A DNA stretch of 64,000 nucleotides from Algoriphagus resistens (GTDB lineage Bacteria; Bacteroidota; Bacteroidia; Cytophagales; Cyclobacteriaceae), in the NCBI RefSeq assembly GCF_001442615.1, contig NZ_LMXN01000002.1, positions 62,001 through 126,000 of the forward strand, given 5' to 3'. Made by a program: the position numbers and the translations under genes. This document shows positions 36,600 to 46,003 of this stretch, in pieces. The notes beneath the pieces are model-generated. The model worked only from the letters and a program-made list of their open reading frames with translations, did not search any database and was not told the DNA's origin. Within the stretch, counting starts at the first letter, position 1; each line of letters opens with the position of its first letter.

Positions 36600-38780
36600 A
36601 TGAATTATCTTACTGCAAGGGTACTACAGGTATTCTTATGTATTCTTCTTTTTCCTGCGGTTGCCTATACCCAGGCTATTGAATGGAATGAAATAGCGCC
36701 CGGGGTATGGAAAGGCATCATTGGAGATCCGGAGAAATTTGATCTTTTGGAGGCATCAGGAGCCACTCCCAGATTGGAAGGTCTGGAAAATATGGAAGAG
36801 GCGGATTTTCCGTTGGATCCTGAACAGATCGCAGCGTCGATTGAAGAGGGCAAAACTTTCCTGCGCTTTCCCCTGACGGTCCGTGAACAGATCTATGGGT
36901 TTGGTTTACAGTTTAAAACAGTACATCAACGGGGACAGATTCTTCATCTCCATGTGGATCACTATGGAGGTAAGGACGATGGACGTACACACGCACCCGT
37001 ACCTTTTTATGTTTCATCAAATGGATACGGTGTATTTGTCAATTCAGCCAGGTACATCAATGTTTATGCAGGATCTGCTGTCAGGAAAGACAGCGAAAAT
37101 GCACCTAAAGCACTTGACAGGAATACAGATAAAAACTGGACCTCCAGACCCTATTCAGATGCGGTGGAGATGCTCATACCTGCTCCCGGGATAGAAGTAT
37201 ATGTATTTGCCGGTCCAACGCCTTTGGATGCCGTTCGAAGATTCAACCTGTTCAATGGAGGAGGGCCTATTCCGCCCAGATGGGGGCTGGGCTTTACCCA
37301 ACGGGTGCATAAGCTGCTCACTGCTGAGCAGGTACTGCAGGAAGCAAGTGACTTTGAAGCAAAAGGATATCCCCTTGATTTTATTGGGCTAGAACCGGGG
37401 TGGCAGAGTAAGTCCTATCCCAATACCTTTGAATGGGACCTGGGCAGGTTTCCCAAGCCTAAGGAGTTTGTGAGTGAATTAAGGAAGAAAGGTGTGCGTG
37501 TCAATCTATGGATTAATCCATACCCATCACCTGAGTCACCGATATACAAGCCGATCCTAGCATATACCGCTTCACATACTGTTTGGGGTGGAGTGGTTCC
37601 CGACTTTACATTGGATACTGTCGGGCGGGTGTTTTGGAGCCATTTTGAAAAAGAACATCTTGACATCGGGGTAAGTGGCTATAAAATTGATGAGGTGGAT
37701 GGATATGACCGCTACCTCTGGCCTGATGTGGCACGGTTTCCTTCGGGGATCAGTGCAGAGCAGATGAGGCAGACCTATGGCCTGTTGGTCCAGCGCCAGA
37801 GTGATAGCCTTTTCCGAAAGAGAAATGAACGTACCTATGGTTTGGTCCGGGCTTCCAATGCCGGTGCGGTATCTTTCCCCTATGTGATTTATAATGATTA
37901 TTACAACCACGAGGATTTTATCACTGCGCTGATTAACAGCGGATTTTCCGGAATCTTATGGACTCCGGAGGCCAGGGCATCCCAGACTGGAGAGGAATGG
38001 TTGAGAAGGATGCAGACGGTCGTCTTCTCGCCGATGGCCATGATCAATGCATGGTCAAGTGGGACAAAACCCTGGTCATTTGAGGAAGTGGCCGAAGAGG
38101 TACGTCAGCTTGCCTTATTAAGGATGAGCATGATGCCCTACTGGTACAGTGAATTTGCCAAGTATCATTTTGAGGGTACCCCACCTTTTAGGGCAATGGA
38201 TCTCGAAGATGGATTTCATGCCGACCAGCAGCGCTCAACACTGAGCGATGAGGAAGCAGATCTTGAGTTGAACCCGTATGCAGAGGCAGTCAAAAAAGAA
38301 GTAAAAGACCAATACATGGCCGGAGAATACCTTTTGGTAGCTCCGATTTTTACCGGGCAGACTTCACGTAAGGTAATCCTTCCTGTGGGCAACTGGTACG
38401 ATTTCTACACCGGTGTATATGCTGGTAACGGGGAGGTGATCGATGTTTCCCCAGAATTAGGGCAAATACCGGTGTTTGTCAAAGACGGGGGGATAATCCC
38501 GATGATGGAACCGCGGCTACACGCCCCCAAGGTAGGAGAAACGGTCAATCTGGAAATACGGCATTACGGTGATAAACCGGCAGTTTATCAACTCTATGAC
38601 GACGATGGCGAAAGCTTTGACTACGAGCAGGGTCACTATTCCTGGAGAGAAATAAAGGTGGAATATCAAAAAAACGGAAAGCTGAAAGGAAGTATTTCCA
38701 AGGTAGAAAAAGGCAAACCTAACTCTGTGGGCAATGTGGTATGGAGATTCATGACGATGAAAGAAAATGATGACAACTAA
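36600..38780 (+). CDS. glycoside hydrolase family 31 enzyme
   Basis: A 726-aa secreted enzyme: signal peptide ending AVAYTQ, N-terminal beta-sandwich (REQIYGFGLQFKTVHQRG), a TIM-barrel with GLEPGWQSKSYPNTFEWDLG and LWINPYPSPESP, the probable nucleophile Asp in SGYKIDEVDGY near residue 360, and LINSGFSGILWTPEARA, then C-terminal beta domains. ATG 36600 starts the signal peptide; an upstream TTG at 36573 is less likely. GH31 includes alpha-glucosidases, xylosidases and galactosidases; specificity is not predictable here. It overlaps the next gene by 14 bp. Confidence 0.9.
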   Translation: MNYLTARVLQVFLCILLFPAVAYTQAIEWNEIAPGVWKGIIGDPEKFDLLEASGATPRLEGLENMEEADFPLDPEQIAASIEEGKTFLRFPLTVREQIYGFGLQFKTVHQRGQILHLHVDHYGGKDDGRTHAPVPFYVSSNGYGVFVNSARYINVYAGSAVRKDSENAPKALDRNTDKNWTSRPYSDAVEMLIPAPGIEVYVFAGPTPLDAVRRFNLFNGGGPIPPRWGLGFTQRVHKLLTAEQVLQEASDFEAKGYPLDFIGLEPGWQSKSYPNTFEWDLGRFPKPKEFVSELRKKGVRVNLWINPYPSPESPIYKPILAYTASHTVWGGVVPDFTLDTVGRVFWSHFEKEHLDIGVSGYKIDEVDGYDRYLWPDVARFPSGISAEQMRQTYGLLVQRQSDSLFRKRNERTYGLVRASNAGAVSFPYVIYNDYYNHEDFITALINSGFSGILWTPEARASQTGEEWLRRMQTVVFSPMAMINAWSSGTKPWSFEEVAEEVRQLALLRMSMMPYWYSEFAKYHFEGTPPFRAMDLEDGFHADQQRSTLSDEEADLELNPYAEAVKKEVKDQYMAGEYLLVAPIFTGQTSRKVILPVGNWYDFYTGVYAGNGEVIDVSPELGQIPVFVKDGGIIPMMEPRLHAPKVGETVNLEIRHYGDKPAVYQLYDDDGESFDYEQGHYSWREIKVEYQKNGKLKGSISKVEKGKPNSVGNVVWRFMTMKENDDN

Positions 38781-40005
38781 ACTGACATTGAAAACAATAC
38801 GGAAATCAGTTCTGGGGCATCTAAGTCTATTCATTATCTTCTTTTGCCTTGTTCAGGCATGTGCAATGAAAAATAATGTAGCCGGAGATCTTGAACAGGC
38901 GGATTTAGTGGACAAAGTAACAGCGGTTTTGTCTGAACAGGTGATCGAAACGGCTGCTTGGGCCCTAACCCAGGAACCTGTAACAGTGACCGCCAGTAGG
39001 TCTGAAAGGAGTGCGGGGGGAATTCATGATTTCTATTCAGAAGGAGATTATTGGTGGCCGGATCCCAACGATCCCCAAGGGCCCTATATCCAGCGTGATG
39101 GCCTGAGCAATCCCGGGAATTTTGTCGATCATAGACTGGCCATGATCAGGTTCAGTAGAATTATTGGAGCACTGGCTTCTGCCTATAGGATTTCGGGAGA
39201 AGACCGTTACGTACGTCACGCGATACCTCATTTGAAAGCCTGGTTTGTGGATTCGGAGACTCTTATGAATCCATCCCTTACCTATGCGCAGGCCATTCAC
39301 GGTAGGGTGAGCGGAAGGGGGATCGGCATCATTGACACAATACATCTGATGGAAGTGGCCCAGGGGCTAATTGTTATGGAGGATTCAAGAGCAATGGATC
39401 CTATGCTGGCATCCAAGGTAAAAGGTTGGTTTGGACAATACATTGATTGGCTGCTCACCCATCCCTATGGTGCCGAGGAAATGAATAAGGATAACAATCA
39501 TGCCACGTGTTTCTTTATGCAGCTGGCTTCCTTCGCAAAACTGACCAAAAATGAGGCGGTATTGGATACCTGCAGACAGCGGTACTCAACTATTCTATTA
39601 CAAGAACAGATGGGGGAGGATGGCAGCTTTCCCAGAGAACTGGGAAGGACAAAACCCTATGGATATTCGCTGTTCAATCTGGATGCTATGGCAACGTTGG
39701 TCCACCTACTTTCAGATGGGGAACAGGATCTGTGGTCATTTCAGACCCAGGATCAGAAATCAATCAAAAAAGGCATTGACTTTCTGGTTCCATATGTTAA
39801 ACAAAAGACTAAGTGGTCTTTCGCTGAGGATGTAATGTATTGGGAGAATTGGCCGGTGGCACATCCTTTCCTCCTGTTTGGGGCAATAGGATTGGAACAG
39901 AAAGAACTTTACAGGATTTGGGAGAAGCTGGAGCATCAGCCTAAGGAGGAAGAAGTCATCCGGAATCTGCCGATAAGAAACCCGATCATCTGGATTGATA
40001 AATGA
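38767..40005 (+). CDS. alginate-lyase-family (PF05426-type) lipoprotein, PL38-like
   Basis: A 412-aa protein with a probable lipobox (FCLVQAC). The mature part has an alpha/alpha-barrel alginate_lyase pattern: DFYSEGDYWWPDPNDPQGPY, RDGLSNPGNFVDHR, LTYAQAIHGRVSGRGIGI, the NKDNNHATCFF motif matching the family NNH site, and DGSFPRELGRTKPYGYSLFN. Similar proteins include PL38 lyases acting on glucuronan or alginate. It probably depolymerises a uronic-acid chain by beta-elimination at the surface or in the periplasm. It overlaps the GH31 gene by 14 bp, so both are one translation unit. Confidence 0.78.
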   Translation: MMTTKLTLKTIRKSVLGHLSLFIIFFCLVQACAMKNNVAGDLEQADLVDKVTAVLSEQVIETAAWALTQEPVTVTASRSERSAGGIHDFYSEGDYWWPDPNDPQGPYIQRDGLSNPGNFVDHRLAMIRFSRIIGALASAYRISGEDRYVRHAIPHLKAWFVDSETLMNPSLTYAQAIHGRVSGRGIGIIDTIHLMEVAQGLIVMEDSRAMDPMLASKVKGWFGQYIDWLLTHPYGAEEMNKDNNHATCFFMQLASFAKLTKNEAVLDTCRQRYSTILLQEQMGEDGSFPRELGRTKPYGYSLFNLDAMATLVHLLSDGEQDLWSFQTQDQKSIKKGIDFLVPYVKQKTKWSFAEDVMYWENWPVAHPFLLFGAIGLEQKELYRIWEKLEHQPKEEEVIRNLPIRNPIIWIDK

Positions 40006-40253
40006 CTAAGAAGGCACCTTTGGCAGACTTCACTAGTCATGCTGAAAAGTAAACCAGAACCCTCCCCAAGAAGTGGGTAGGCTAGAAATAGTACCGACTG
40101 ACAATCCGGTCTCCTCCGGCAGGTAGGTCAGTGAGTTGATACGAGTGAATTTCCTCTAAAATTCGATTCATTGATCGTGTAGAGGGGATTTTTAGTAAAT
40201 GTATAGCGGGTAACTGCCGCGCCTGATTTAAAAACGAATCAAACAATATCCCC

Positions 40254-41135
40254 ATGAAACCACAACTACTCCCTGTTTCCCTTAGCTGCTTTGAATCATT
40301 TAGTGTAAAGAGGAACAACACTCCACTTCACAACGACCGGTTGCATTTTCATCCCGAAATCGAGTTGATCCATTTCACAAAAGGAGAGGGACTCCAGTTT
40401 GTAGGAGACAGTGTCAGGCGGTTTAAAGGTGGGAATATGGTACTGATTGGGTCTGATCTACCACATTTTTGGCGGTTTGACCAACCTAGTCCCACAATAG
40501 AAGAAACTAACACAAACACAGAAGTTCTTCACTTCAAGGAGGATTTTTGGGGGGAGGATTTTTTGAATTTACCGGAAACCAGGAGGATAAAATCCGTATT
40601 GGAAAAAGCAAAGCGGGGGATAGAGATTTCTGGACCGATCCGCAAACGGGTTGGGAAACTTTTGAACAAGATCACAAAAGTGGAAGGATCAGACCGGATT
40701 ATAGTGCTATTGGAAATATTAAGTGCAATTTCACTGTGTGGGGAGATACGAATGCTTTCTTCACTTGGCTATCAAAAAGGGCAAGGGGATTTGGACACTG
40801 GGGATGACAGGATCACTGCTGTACTGGAATATTCCTATTCGAACTTTACTAGAAAAATTGAATTGGAAGAAATAGCTGAGGTGGCCTACCTCTGCCCAAA
40901 CTATTTCTGCAGGTATTTCAAATCCAGAACCGGAAAGACCTATACAGAATTTTTGAATGAGCTCAAGATTGGACATGCGTGCAGGCTTCTGATCGAAAAC
41001 AAAGCGTGCATCAAACAGATCGCCTATGACAGTGGATTTAACAATCCCGCCAGTTTTTACAGATTTTTTAAAAATTACACAGGTAAAAGCCCTTTGGTAT
41101 ATCAAACTGAATATCTGAACGGCAGGTGCTTATAG
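40254..41135 (+). CDS. AraC-family transcriptional regulator
   Basis: A 293-aa protein with an N-terminal cupin-like sensor domain (LHFHPEIELIHFTKGEGLQF, GNMVLIGSDLPHFW) and a C-terminal double helix-turn-helix of AraC type (IELEEIAEVAYLCPNYFCRY, IKQIAYDSGFNNPASFYRFF, KNYTGKSPLVYQ). The cupin part suggests sugar or small-molecule sensing. It lies between the lyase gene and the hybrid sensor, so it is probably a second regulator of the locus. Confidence 0.92.
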   Translation: MKPQLLPVSLSCFESFSVKRNNTPLHNDRLHFHPEIELIHFTKGEGLQFVGDSVRRFKGGNMVLIGSDLPHFWRFDQPSPTIEETNTNTEVLHFKEDFWGEDFLNLPETRRIKSVLEKAKRGIEISGPIRKRVGKLLNKITKVEGSDRIIVLLEILSAISLCGEIRMLSSLGYQKGQGDLDTGDDRITAVLEYSYSNFTRKIELEEIAEVAYLCPNYFCRYFKSRTGKTYTEFLNELKIGHACRLLIENKACIKQIAYDSGFNNPASFYRFFKNYTGKSPLVYQTEYLNGRCL

Positions 41136-41168
41136 AAGTTTGACCGGGGTTTTTCTGACTTTGGGATG

Positions 41169-41183
41169 GGAAATTCGATTTCC
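41169..41183. promoter_or_regulatory. palindrome upstream of the hybrid sensor gene
   Basis: GGAAATTCGATTTCC has 6-bp arms around TCG, 41 bp before the sensor ATG. Its core AAATTCGATT recurs at 40158-40167 upstream of the AraC gene. Confidence 0.35.
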
Positions 41184-41224
41184 ATAAAATTCGTAAATTC
41201 ATCACCATACAATTACCCAAAATA

Positions 41225-44200
41225 ATGAATCCCATTCGCCTCTTTGTGCTTGCCTTTCTACTGATTTGCAGTTTGACCTTTGACATCCGGGCCCAGATCA
41301 TTCAATCAAAGTTCACACATATTAATGTGAACGATGGATTGTCCCAGGGAAGTGTACATGCAATCTGCCAGGACTATACAGGGATGATCTGGATAGGTAC
41401 ACGCGATGGACTTAATAAATACGATGCCAGAAAATTTACAATCTATCGGAATAAACAAGGCGATTCCACATCCCTTTCGGAAAACTACATCATTTCGATG
41501 TTGGAAGACAGAAAGCGCCGTCTATGGGTAGGAACCTATTCAGGACTGAACCTTTTTGACCGTGTAAAAGATCAATTTATCAGGATTCCGCTCAGGGATG
41601 TCAAGGGAGTGTTTTTACATTCCCAACCGATTATCTATTCCATTTTTGAGGATCAGAATGGAAGTCTGATGGTCGCCACCAGTAAAGGGCTTTTCAGCAT
41701 TGAAGAGGGAATGACTGATGCGAAACTGATATTTCATTCCAGACTGTTCCCTGCCATAGCTATCCCCAGCAACCAGGTGCAGTTTGTTTACAGAGATAGC
41801 GAAGGATTGCTTTGGATCTGTACTGATGCGGGGCTATATGCAATGCAGGATTCCGGGGACGATAAATTGATATTTAGGCAGGCGTTTGTTGAAGGAGAGA
41901 CGGGGCTGGCATTGAATGACAGGAATACCACCGTTGTGGAGGAGGTCAGTAAGGGAGTTTTGTGGATAGGTACTAAAAAAGGTGGGATCAACGTCTACGA
42001 CAAGAGCACCGGAAGATTTTCCTACATTACCCATAACCCCAAAAATCCGGATGGGTTGTTGAATAATGAGATCAGATCAATTCGCAAAGATATACGGGGG
42101 GGATATTGGATCGGGACTTTTGGCGGGCTCAATTATTGTTCAAAGGAGGGGATTTGGCAAAGATTCGTCTCAGATCAAAAGGATCCCTATTCCTTGAGCC
42201 ATAATTCAGTACGACCTGTTTTTCAGGACAGGAAAGGGGCTGTATGGGTAGGAACATTTTTCGGTGGAGTCAGTATTTTGGATCGCGATATCCCCAAGTT
42301 CGAAAATTATGTTCACTCTCCTTACGTACCCAGTCTCAGCCATAATGTGATCAGTAGCATCCTCCAGGCAAGTGAGGATGGTAATGAGCTTTGGATAGGT
42401 GCCGAAGGAGGAGGGCTCAATTACCTGAATAGGAAAAGCAAGACATTTAAACATTATGCCTATGAGGAAAATGATCCTTCCTCTCTGAGCCATGACAATG
42501 TGAAATCTCTTCATTTGGATAAGTCAGGCAACTTATGGATAGGTACTTATCTGGGAGGAATCAATCTGTTGAGAAAAAATACGGAGTCTTTTATCCGTAT
42601 TTCGCACGAGCCTGGAAGAGTCTCATCACTGTCACACAACAGTGTATATGCTATCGCGGAGGATGAGGAAGGAAACTTTTGGTTCGGGACTTACGGTGGC
42701 GGATTGAATTTTATGAAAGCAGACAGCGAGAATCTCTTTGAGCGTTATTCTCCTTCTAATAGCGGAAAGTATTTTATAAGCTCCGAATGGATCCGGTCAC
42801 TTGATTTTGATTCCAGGGGAAACTTATGGGTAGGCACAGAAGAAGGGCTCAATGTGCTATGGAAAGGAGCTGGGGAATTTCAGACTTTTAAGTTTTCCCT
42901 GGAAAACCCAAAAAGTATCAGCGGAAATGTGATCATCAGTGTATTTGAGGACAGCAAGGGTAGAATCTGGATTGGAACCTATAAAAACGGATTAAACCTT
43001 TTTCACCCGGAAGACAACTCCTTTTCAGGATATGGAGTGGAGGATGGCCTTCCTGGCAACAATATTTTTGGTATAGCCGAAGATGAGAATGGGGACTTAT
43101 GGCTGAGTACCAACAACGGTATAAGTAGGTTCAATCCGGATTCCGGAATTACCAGAAATTTCGATATTGAGGATGGAATCAGTGGGAACGAATTCGTGAT
43201 GGGTTCTTACTGCACACTGAGTACCGGAGAGATAGCATTCGGAAGTTTTCAGGGGTTGACGGTTTTTCACCCGGATAGTTTACGGTCAAACACCTATGTG
43301 CCACCGGTTATCCTTACCGATTTTAAGCTTTTCAATAAATCAGTCCGGCCGCGGGAAGGGACGATTTTGCCAAATCACATCGCTGAGACAGAAGAGTTGG
43401 TATTGCGGCACAATCAAAACGTGTTTTCAGTCGAATTTTCTGCATTAAATTATCTTTTGCCAGACAAAAACCGCTACGCCTACAAGCTGACAGGATTTGA
43501 AGATGACTGGAACTATGTGGACAATCCGGTTGCCACATATACCAATCTGAATCCGGGCAGCTACACCTTGATGGTTAAAGGTTCCAATAACGACGGGCTA
43601 TGGAATGAGGTGCCCCGCCTGCTTTCCATCAACGTTTTGCCTCCTCCCTGGAAGACATGGTGGGCCTTCCTGATTTATGGGCTACTGATAGCTGCAGGGG
43701 TAATGCTTTTGATGAGGTTTACCAGGATACGGTCCACACTGGAACAGAGTTTATACATAGAACAGCTGGAGAAGGAGCAACAACGGGAAATGAACGAAAT
43801 CAAGCTTAATTTTTTCACCAATATCTCCCATGAATTCCGCACACCGCTTACCTTGATACTGACTCCTCTTGACCGTATTTTGGCTGAGACGGATTTAAGC
43901 AGCGAGAGTAAGACAGTTTTAGAATCGGTTCGGCTAAACGGACTTCGATTGCTAAGGCTGGTCAATGAGCTGCTTGATTTCCGAAAGCAGGAAACCGGGA
44001 ATATGGAAATCAGTGTGTCCAGGGATGATTTGGTTGAATTTCTCGGAGAAGTACTTCTGACGTTCAGGTATTATGCCGATGAGAAGAAAATCAATCTGAC
44101 CTTTGAGCCGGAAGAGGAAAGTATCCAGACATATTTTGACCGCGACATGATCGAAAAGGTCATTGTCAACTTGTTATCCAACGCAATGAAGTATACAGAG

Positions 44201-45514
44201 CAGGGCGGGGAGGTAAGTCTAAAGGTCGGGAAAATTAAACCTGATGCTATATTTCCTGATGGCGCGGTGTATTTTGTAGTGCAGGATAACGGACATGGGA
44301 TTCCAGAACAGGATCTGGAGGCAGTATTTGACTGCTTTTATCAGGTCAGTGACAAATTCAGCAGGTCACGGGGAAAGGAAAACAGCTCAGGGATTGGACT
44401 TGCATTGGCTAGGGAATTGGTAAGCGCCCATAGCGGTACAATTGAAGTGGAAAGTAATAATGAAGCGGACATTAAGAAACGTTATACCCGATTTACGGTA
44501 ACCATCCCATTGGGGAACAGGCATTTCAAATTAGGCCAGATTAATATGCAAGAAGAGGGGGCCGAAGTTTTACGGGATACGCCCGCTGATTTGCAGACAC
44601 TGCGCTTGGAGCTTTTAAGCCCTAGTCAAAAGGGTGTGCGTACTTCGTCAACAGGACCGGAACAGACTTCTGGTACAGCGCAGGAAAACAAACCTATTTT
44701 AGCCATTGTAGAAGATAACAGAGAGGTGCGGGCCTTACTTGAAGATAGTTTGTCAGACAGCTATAGGGTAGTGACCGCTGCCGACGGCAGCGAAGGCTGG
44801 GAAAAGATCCAGAAATATATCCCGGATATAGTCATCAGCGATGTCATGATGCCTCATTTTGACGGGTTGGAATTACTCTCTAAAATCAAACAGGATATTC
44901 GCACAAGCCATATTCCTGTAATCTTGCTGACTGCAAGATCTTCAGTAGATTACCTTGTTTTGGGGTTGAGACAAGGAAGTGATGACTACATAACAAAACC
45001 GTTTCGTTTGGATGTTCTCAAATTGAAAATAGAGAATATCCTTGTGGGAAGAGAAAATCTAAGAAAGAAGTTTATAAGAGAGTATCTGCTCCTTCCCCAG
45101 GAAGAACAGCCTTCATTGGAATCCCCCGAAAAAGAATTCCTCAAAAAGGTCATTTCAATTGTTGAGACTAACCTGGGGGAGGAAAAATTGAATGTAGGCC
45201 TTCTGGTAACTGAATTAGGTGTAAGCAGGCCGGTGTTGTACAGAAAAATTAAACAATTGACGGATTTAAACGTGATCGAATTGATCAACCATATCAGACT
45301 ACGAAAAGCTGCCCAGTTGTTGGTTTTAGGACAATGGACTATCAGTGAGGTAGCCTATAAGGTTGGGTTCAGTGATCCTAAGTATTTTGGAAAAACCTTT
45401 AAAGTCCAGTTTGGTAAATCCCCTTCAGAATATATTGCTGAACATGTAAACCAGACTATACCAAGCCAGTCACCGGAAAAGTTGGTCATCAATAAACTAA
45501 ACCCAACTGGGTGA
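41225..45514 (+). CDS. hybrid two-component system sensor/regulator (HTCS)
   Basis: A 1429-aa one-protein signalling system. Order: signal peptide (1 to about 24), two beta-propellers of Reg_prop repeats (for example GMIWIGTRDGLNKYD, GNLWIGTYLGGINLL), Y_Y_Y domain (about 740-805), membrane helix (about 812-832), HisKA with ISHEFRTPLTLIL near residue 870, HATPase with VIVNLLSNAMKYTEQGG and SGIGLALARELV, receiver domain from about 1155 with phospho-Asp in VISDVMMPHFDG, and a C-terminal AraC-type DNA-binding domain. HTCS proteins sense a glycan fragment in the periplasm and activate the adjacent SusC/D and enzyme genes. Confidence 0.96.
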   Translation: MNPIRLFVLAFLLICSLTFDIRAQIIQSKFTHINVNDGLSQGSVHAICQDYTGMIWIGTRDGLNKYDARKFTIYRNKQGDSTSLSENYIISMLEDRKRRLWVGTYSGLNLFDRVKDQFIRIPLRDVKGVFLHSQPIIYSIFEDQNGSLMVATSKGLFSIEEGMTDAKLIFHSRLFPAIAIPSNQVQFVYRDSEGLLWICTDAGLYAMQDSGDDKLIFRQAFVEGETGLALNDRNTTVVEEVSKGVLWIGTKKGGINVYDKSTGRFSYITHNPKNPDGLLNNEIRSIRKDIRGGYWIGTFGGLNYCSKEGIWQRFVSDQKDPYSLSHNSVRPVFQDRKGAVWVGTFFGGVSILDRDIPKFENYVHSPYVPSLSHNVISSILQASEDGNELWIGAEGGGLNYLNRKSKTFKHYAYEENDPSSLSHDNVKSLHLDKSGNLWIGTYLGGINLLRKNTESFIRISHEPGRVSSLSHNSVYAIAEDEEGNFWFGTYGGGLNFMKADSENLFERYSPSNSGKYFISSEWIRSLDFDSRGNLWVGTEEGLNVLWKGAGEFQTFKFSLENPKSISGNVIISVFEDSKGRIWIGTYKNGLNLFHPEDNSFSGYGVEDGLPGNNIFGIAEDENGDLWLSTNNGISRFNPDSGITRNFDIEDGISGNEFVMGSYCTLSTGEIAFGSFQGLTVFHPDSLRSNTYVPPVILTDFKLFNKSVRPREGTILPNHIAETEELVLRHNQNVFSVEFSALNYLLPDKNRYAYKLTGFEDDWNYVDNPVATYTNLNPGSYTLMVKGSNNDGLWNEVPRLLSINVLPPPWKTWWAFLIYGLLIAAGVMLLMRFTRIRSTLEQSLYIEQLEKEQQREMNEIKLNFFTNISHEFRTPLTLILTPLDRILAETDLSSESKTVLESVRLNGLRLLRLVNELLDFRKQETGNMEISVSRDDLVEFLGEVLLTFRYYADEKKINLTFEPEEESIQTYFDRDMIEKVIVNLLSNAMKYTEQGGEVSLKVGKIKPDAIFPDGAVYFVVQDNGHGIPEQDLEAVFDCFYQVSDKFSRSRGKENSSGIGLALARELVSAHSGTIEVESNNEADIKKRYTRFTVTIPLGNRHFKLGQINMQEEGAEVLRDTPADLQTLRLELLSPSQKGVRTSSTGPEQTSGTAQENKPILAIVEDNREVRALLEDSLSDSYRVVTAADGSEGWEKIQKYIPDIVISDVMMPHFDGLELLSKIKQDIRTSHIPVILLTARSSVDYLVLGLRQGSDDYITKPFRLDVLKLKIENILVGRENLRKKFIREYLLLPQEEQPSLESPEKEFLKKVISIVETNLGEEKLNVGLLVTELGVSRPVLYRKIKQLTDLNVIELINHIRLRKAAQLLVLGQWTISEVAYKVGFSDPKYFGKTFKVQFGKSPSEYIAEHVNQTIPSQSPEKLVINKLNPTG

Positions 45515-45525
45515 GGTGGTGTTTT

Positions 45526-45558
45526 TGAACGATATTATCCCACATTCTGAACGATATT
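45526..45558. promoter_or_regulatory. two direct repeats spaced 22 bp, possible HTCS/AraC site
   Basis: TGAACGATATT occurs at 45526-45536 and 45548-45558, start-to-start 22 bp, about two helical turns. Same-face direct repeats are the usual target layout of AraC-type DNA-binding domains. They lie right after the sensor gene and 55 bp upstream of a small membrane peptide gene. Confidence 0.45.
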
Positions 45559-45612
45559 TTTCTGAGTCTGCAGGATATTTCTTCCATATTCGGGTCCAAA
45601 AACGGACTGAAA

Positions 45613-45714
45613 ATGAAAAAAGAAAAACCGGTGACAGGGCTGGGGCGACTCAAGGAATGGATAATCATCCTTCTGTTGGTTGCTTTAACTCTTTTTGTTA
45701 TCTATATCATTTAG
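45613..45714 (+). CDS. 33-aa single-span membrane peptide
   Basis: The frame encodes MKKEKPVTGLGRLKEW followed by IIILLLVALTLFVIYII and a TAG. The layout is a basic N-terminus, Gly-rich turn, then one hydrophobic helix of about 17 residues reaching the C-terminus: a typical small inner-membrane peptide with the N-terminus inside. No family was recognised. It is 98 bp after the HTCS stop. A 67-codon frame in another phase covers the same DNA but lacks protein-like character. Confidence 0.45.
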   Translation: MKKEKPVTGLGRLKEWIIILLLVALTLFVIYII

Positions 45715-45902
45715 TGTAGCCAACTGTGGTTTTATCTCTCTATGGGGAGCTCTCAAAATCGTCTGATTATTATCAAAAAAGAGTTGTTCAAAAGTAGAAC
45801 AGGCCGCATGGAAAAATTACTGCGACCCCCGTCCGCGATGCTGCGCGCCTTGGGGTAGCTCATCCGAATCCTGTATGCCAATTCTATCTTTTACTAAAAG
45901 AA
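45715..45902. other. 188-bp gap with a GC-rich block
   Basis: No gene seen. A GC-rich block around 45820-45865 (including GCGACCCCCGTCCGCG and GCTGCGCGCCTTGGGG) stands out in AT-rich surroundings and could be part of a structured RNA or a remnant of inserted DNA. Confidence 0.3.
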
Positions 45903-45928
45903 AAAGGCTTCCGTTTCCGAAAGCCTTT
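45903..45928 (-). terminator. terminator of the tRNA-Met transcript
   Basis: On the minus strand AAAGGCTT at the distal end and AAGCCTTT form an 8-bp stem (arms 45921-45928 and 45903-45910) followed by a T-rich tail, just beyond the tRNA 3' end. Confidence 0.75.
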
Positions 45929-45929
45929 G

Positions 45930-46003
45930 TAGCGAGAGGGAGATTTGAACTCCCGACCTCAGGGTTATGAATCCTGCGCTCTAACCAACTGAGCTACCTC
46001 GCC
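45930..46003 (-). tRNA. tRNA-Met (CAT), elongator type
   Basis: A 74-nt cloverleaf on the minus strand: acceptor GGCGAGG pairing with TCTCGCT, D-loop AGCTCAGTTGGTTAGAGC, anticodon loop TTCATAA with anticodon CAT, and TTCAAATC T-loop. The 3' CCA is not encoded. The body resembles elongator Met rather than initiator tRNA; a tRNA-Ile2 with modified C34 is a possible alternative. Confidence 0.9.

Noticed and set aside
45516..45719. 67-codon frame directly after the HTCS gene
   Set aside because: Composition is not protein-like and it covers, in another phase, the more convincing 33-residue membrane peptide.
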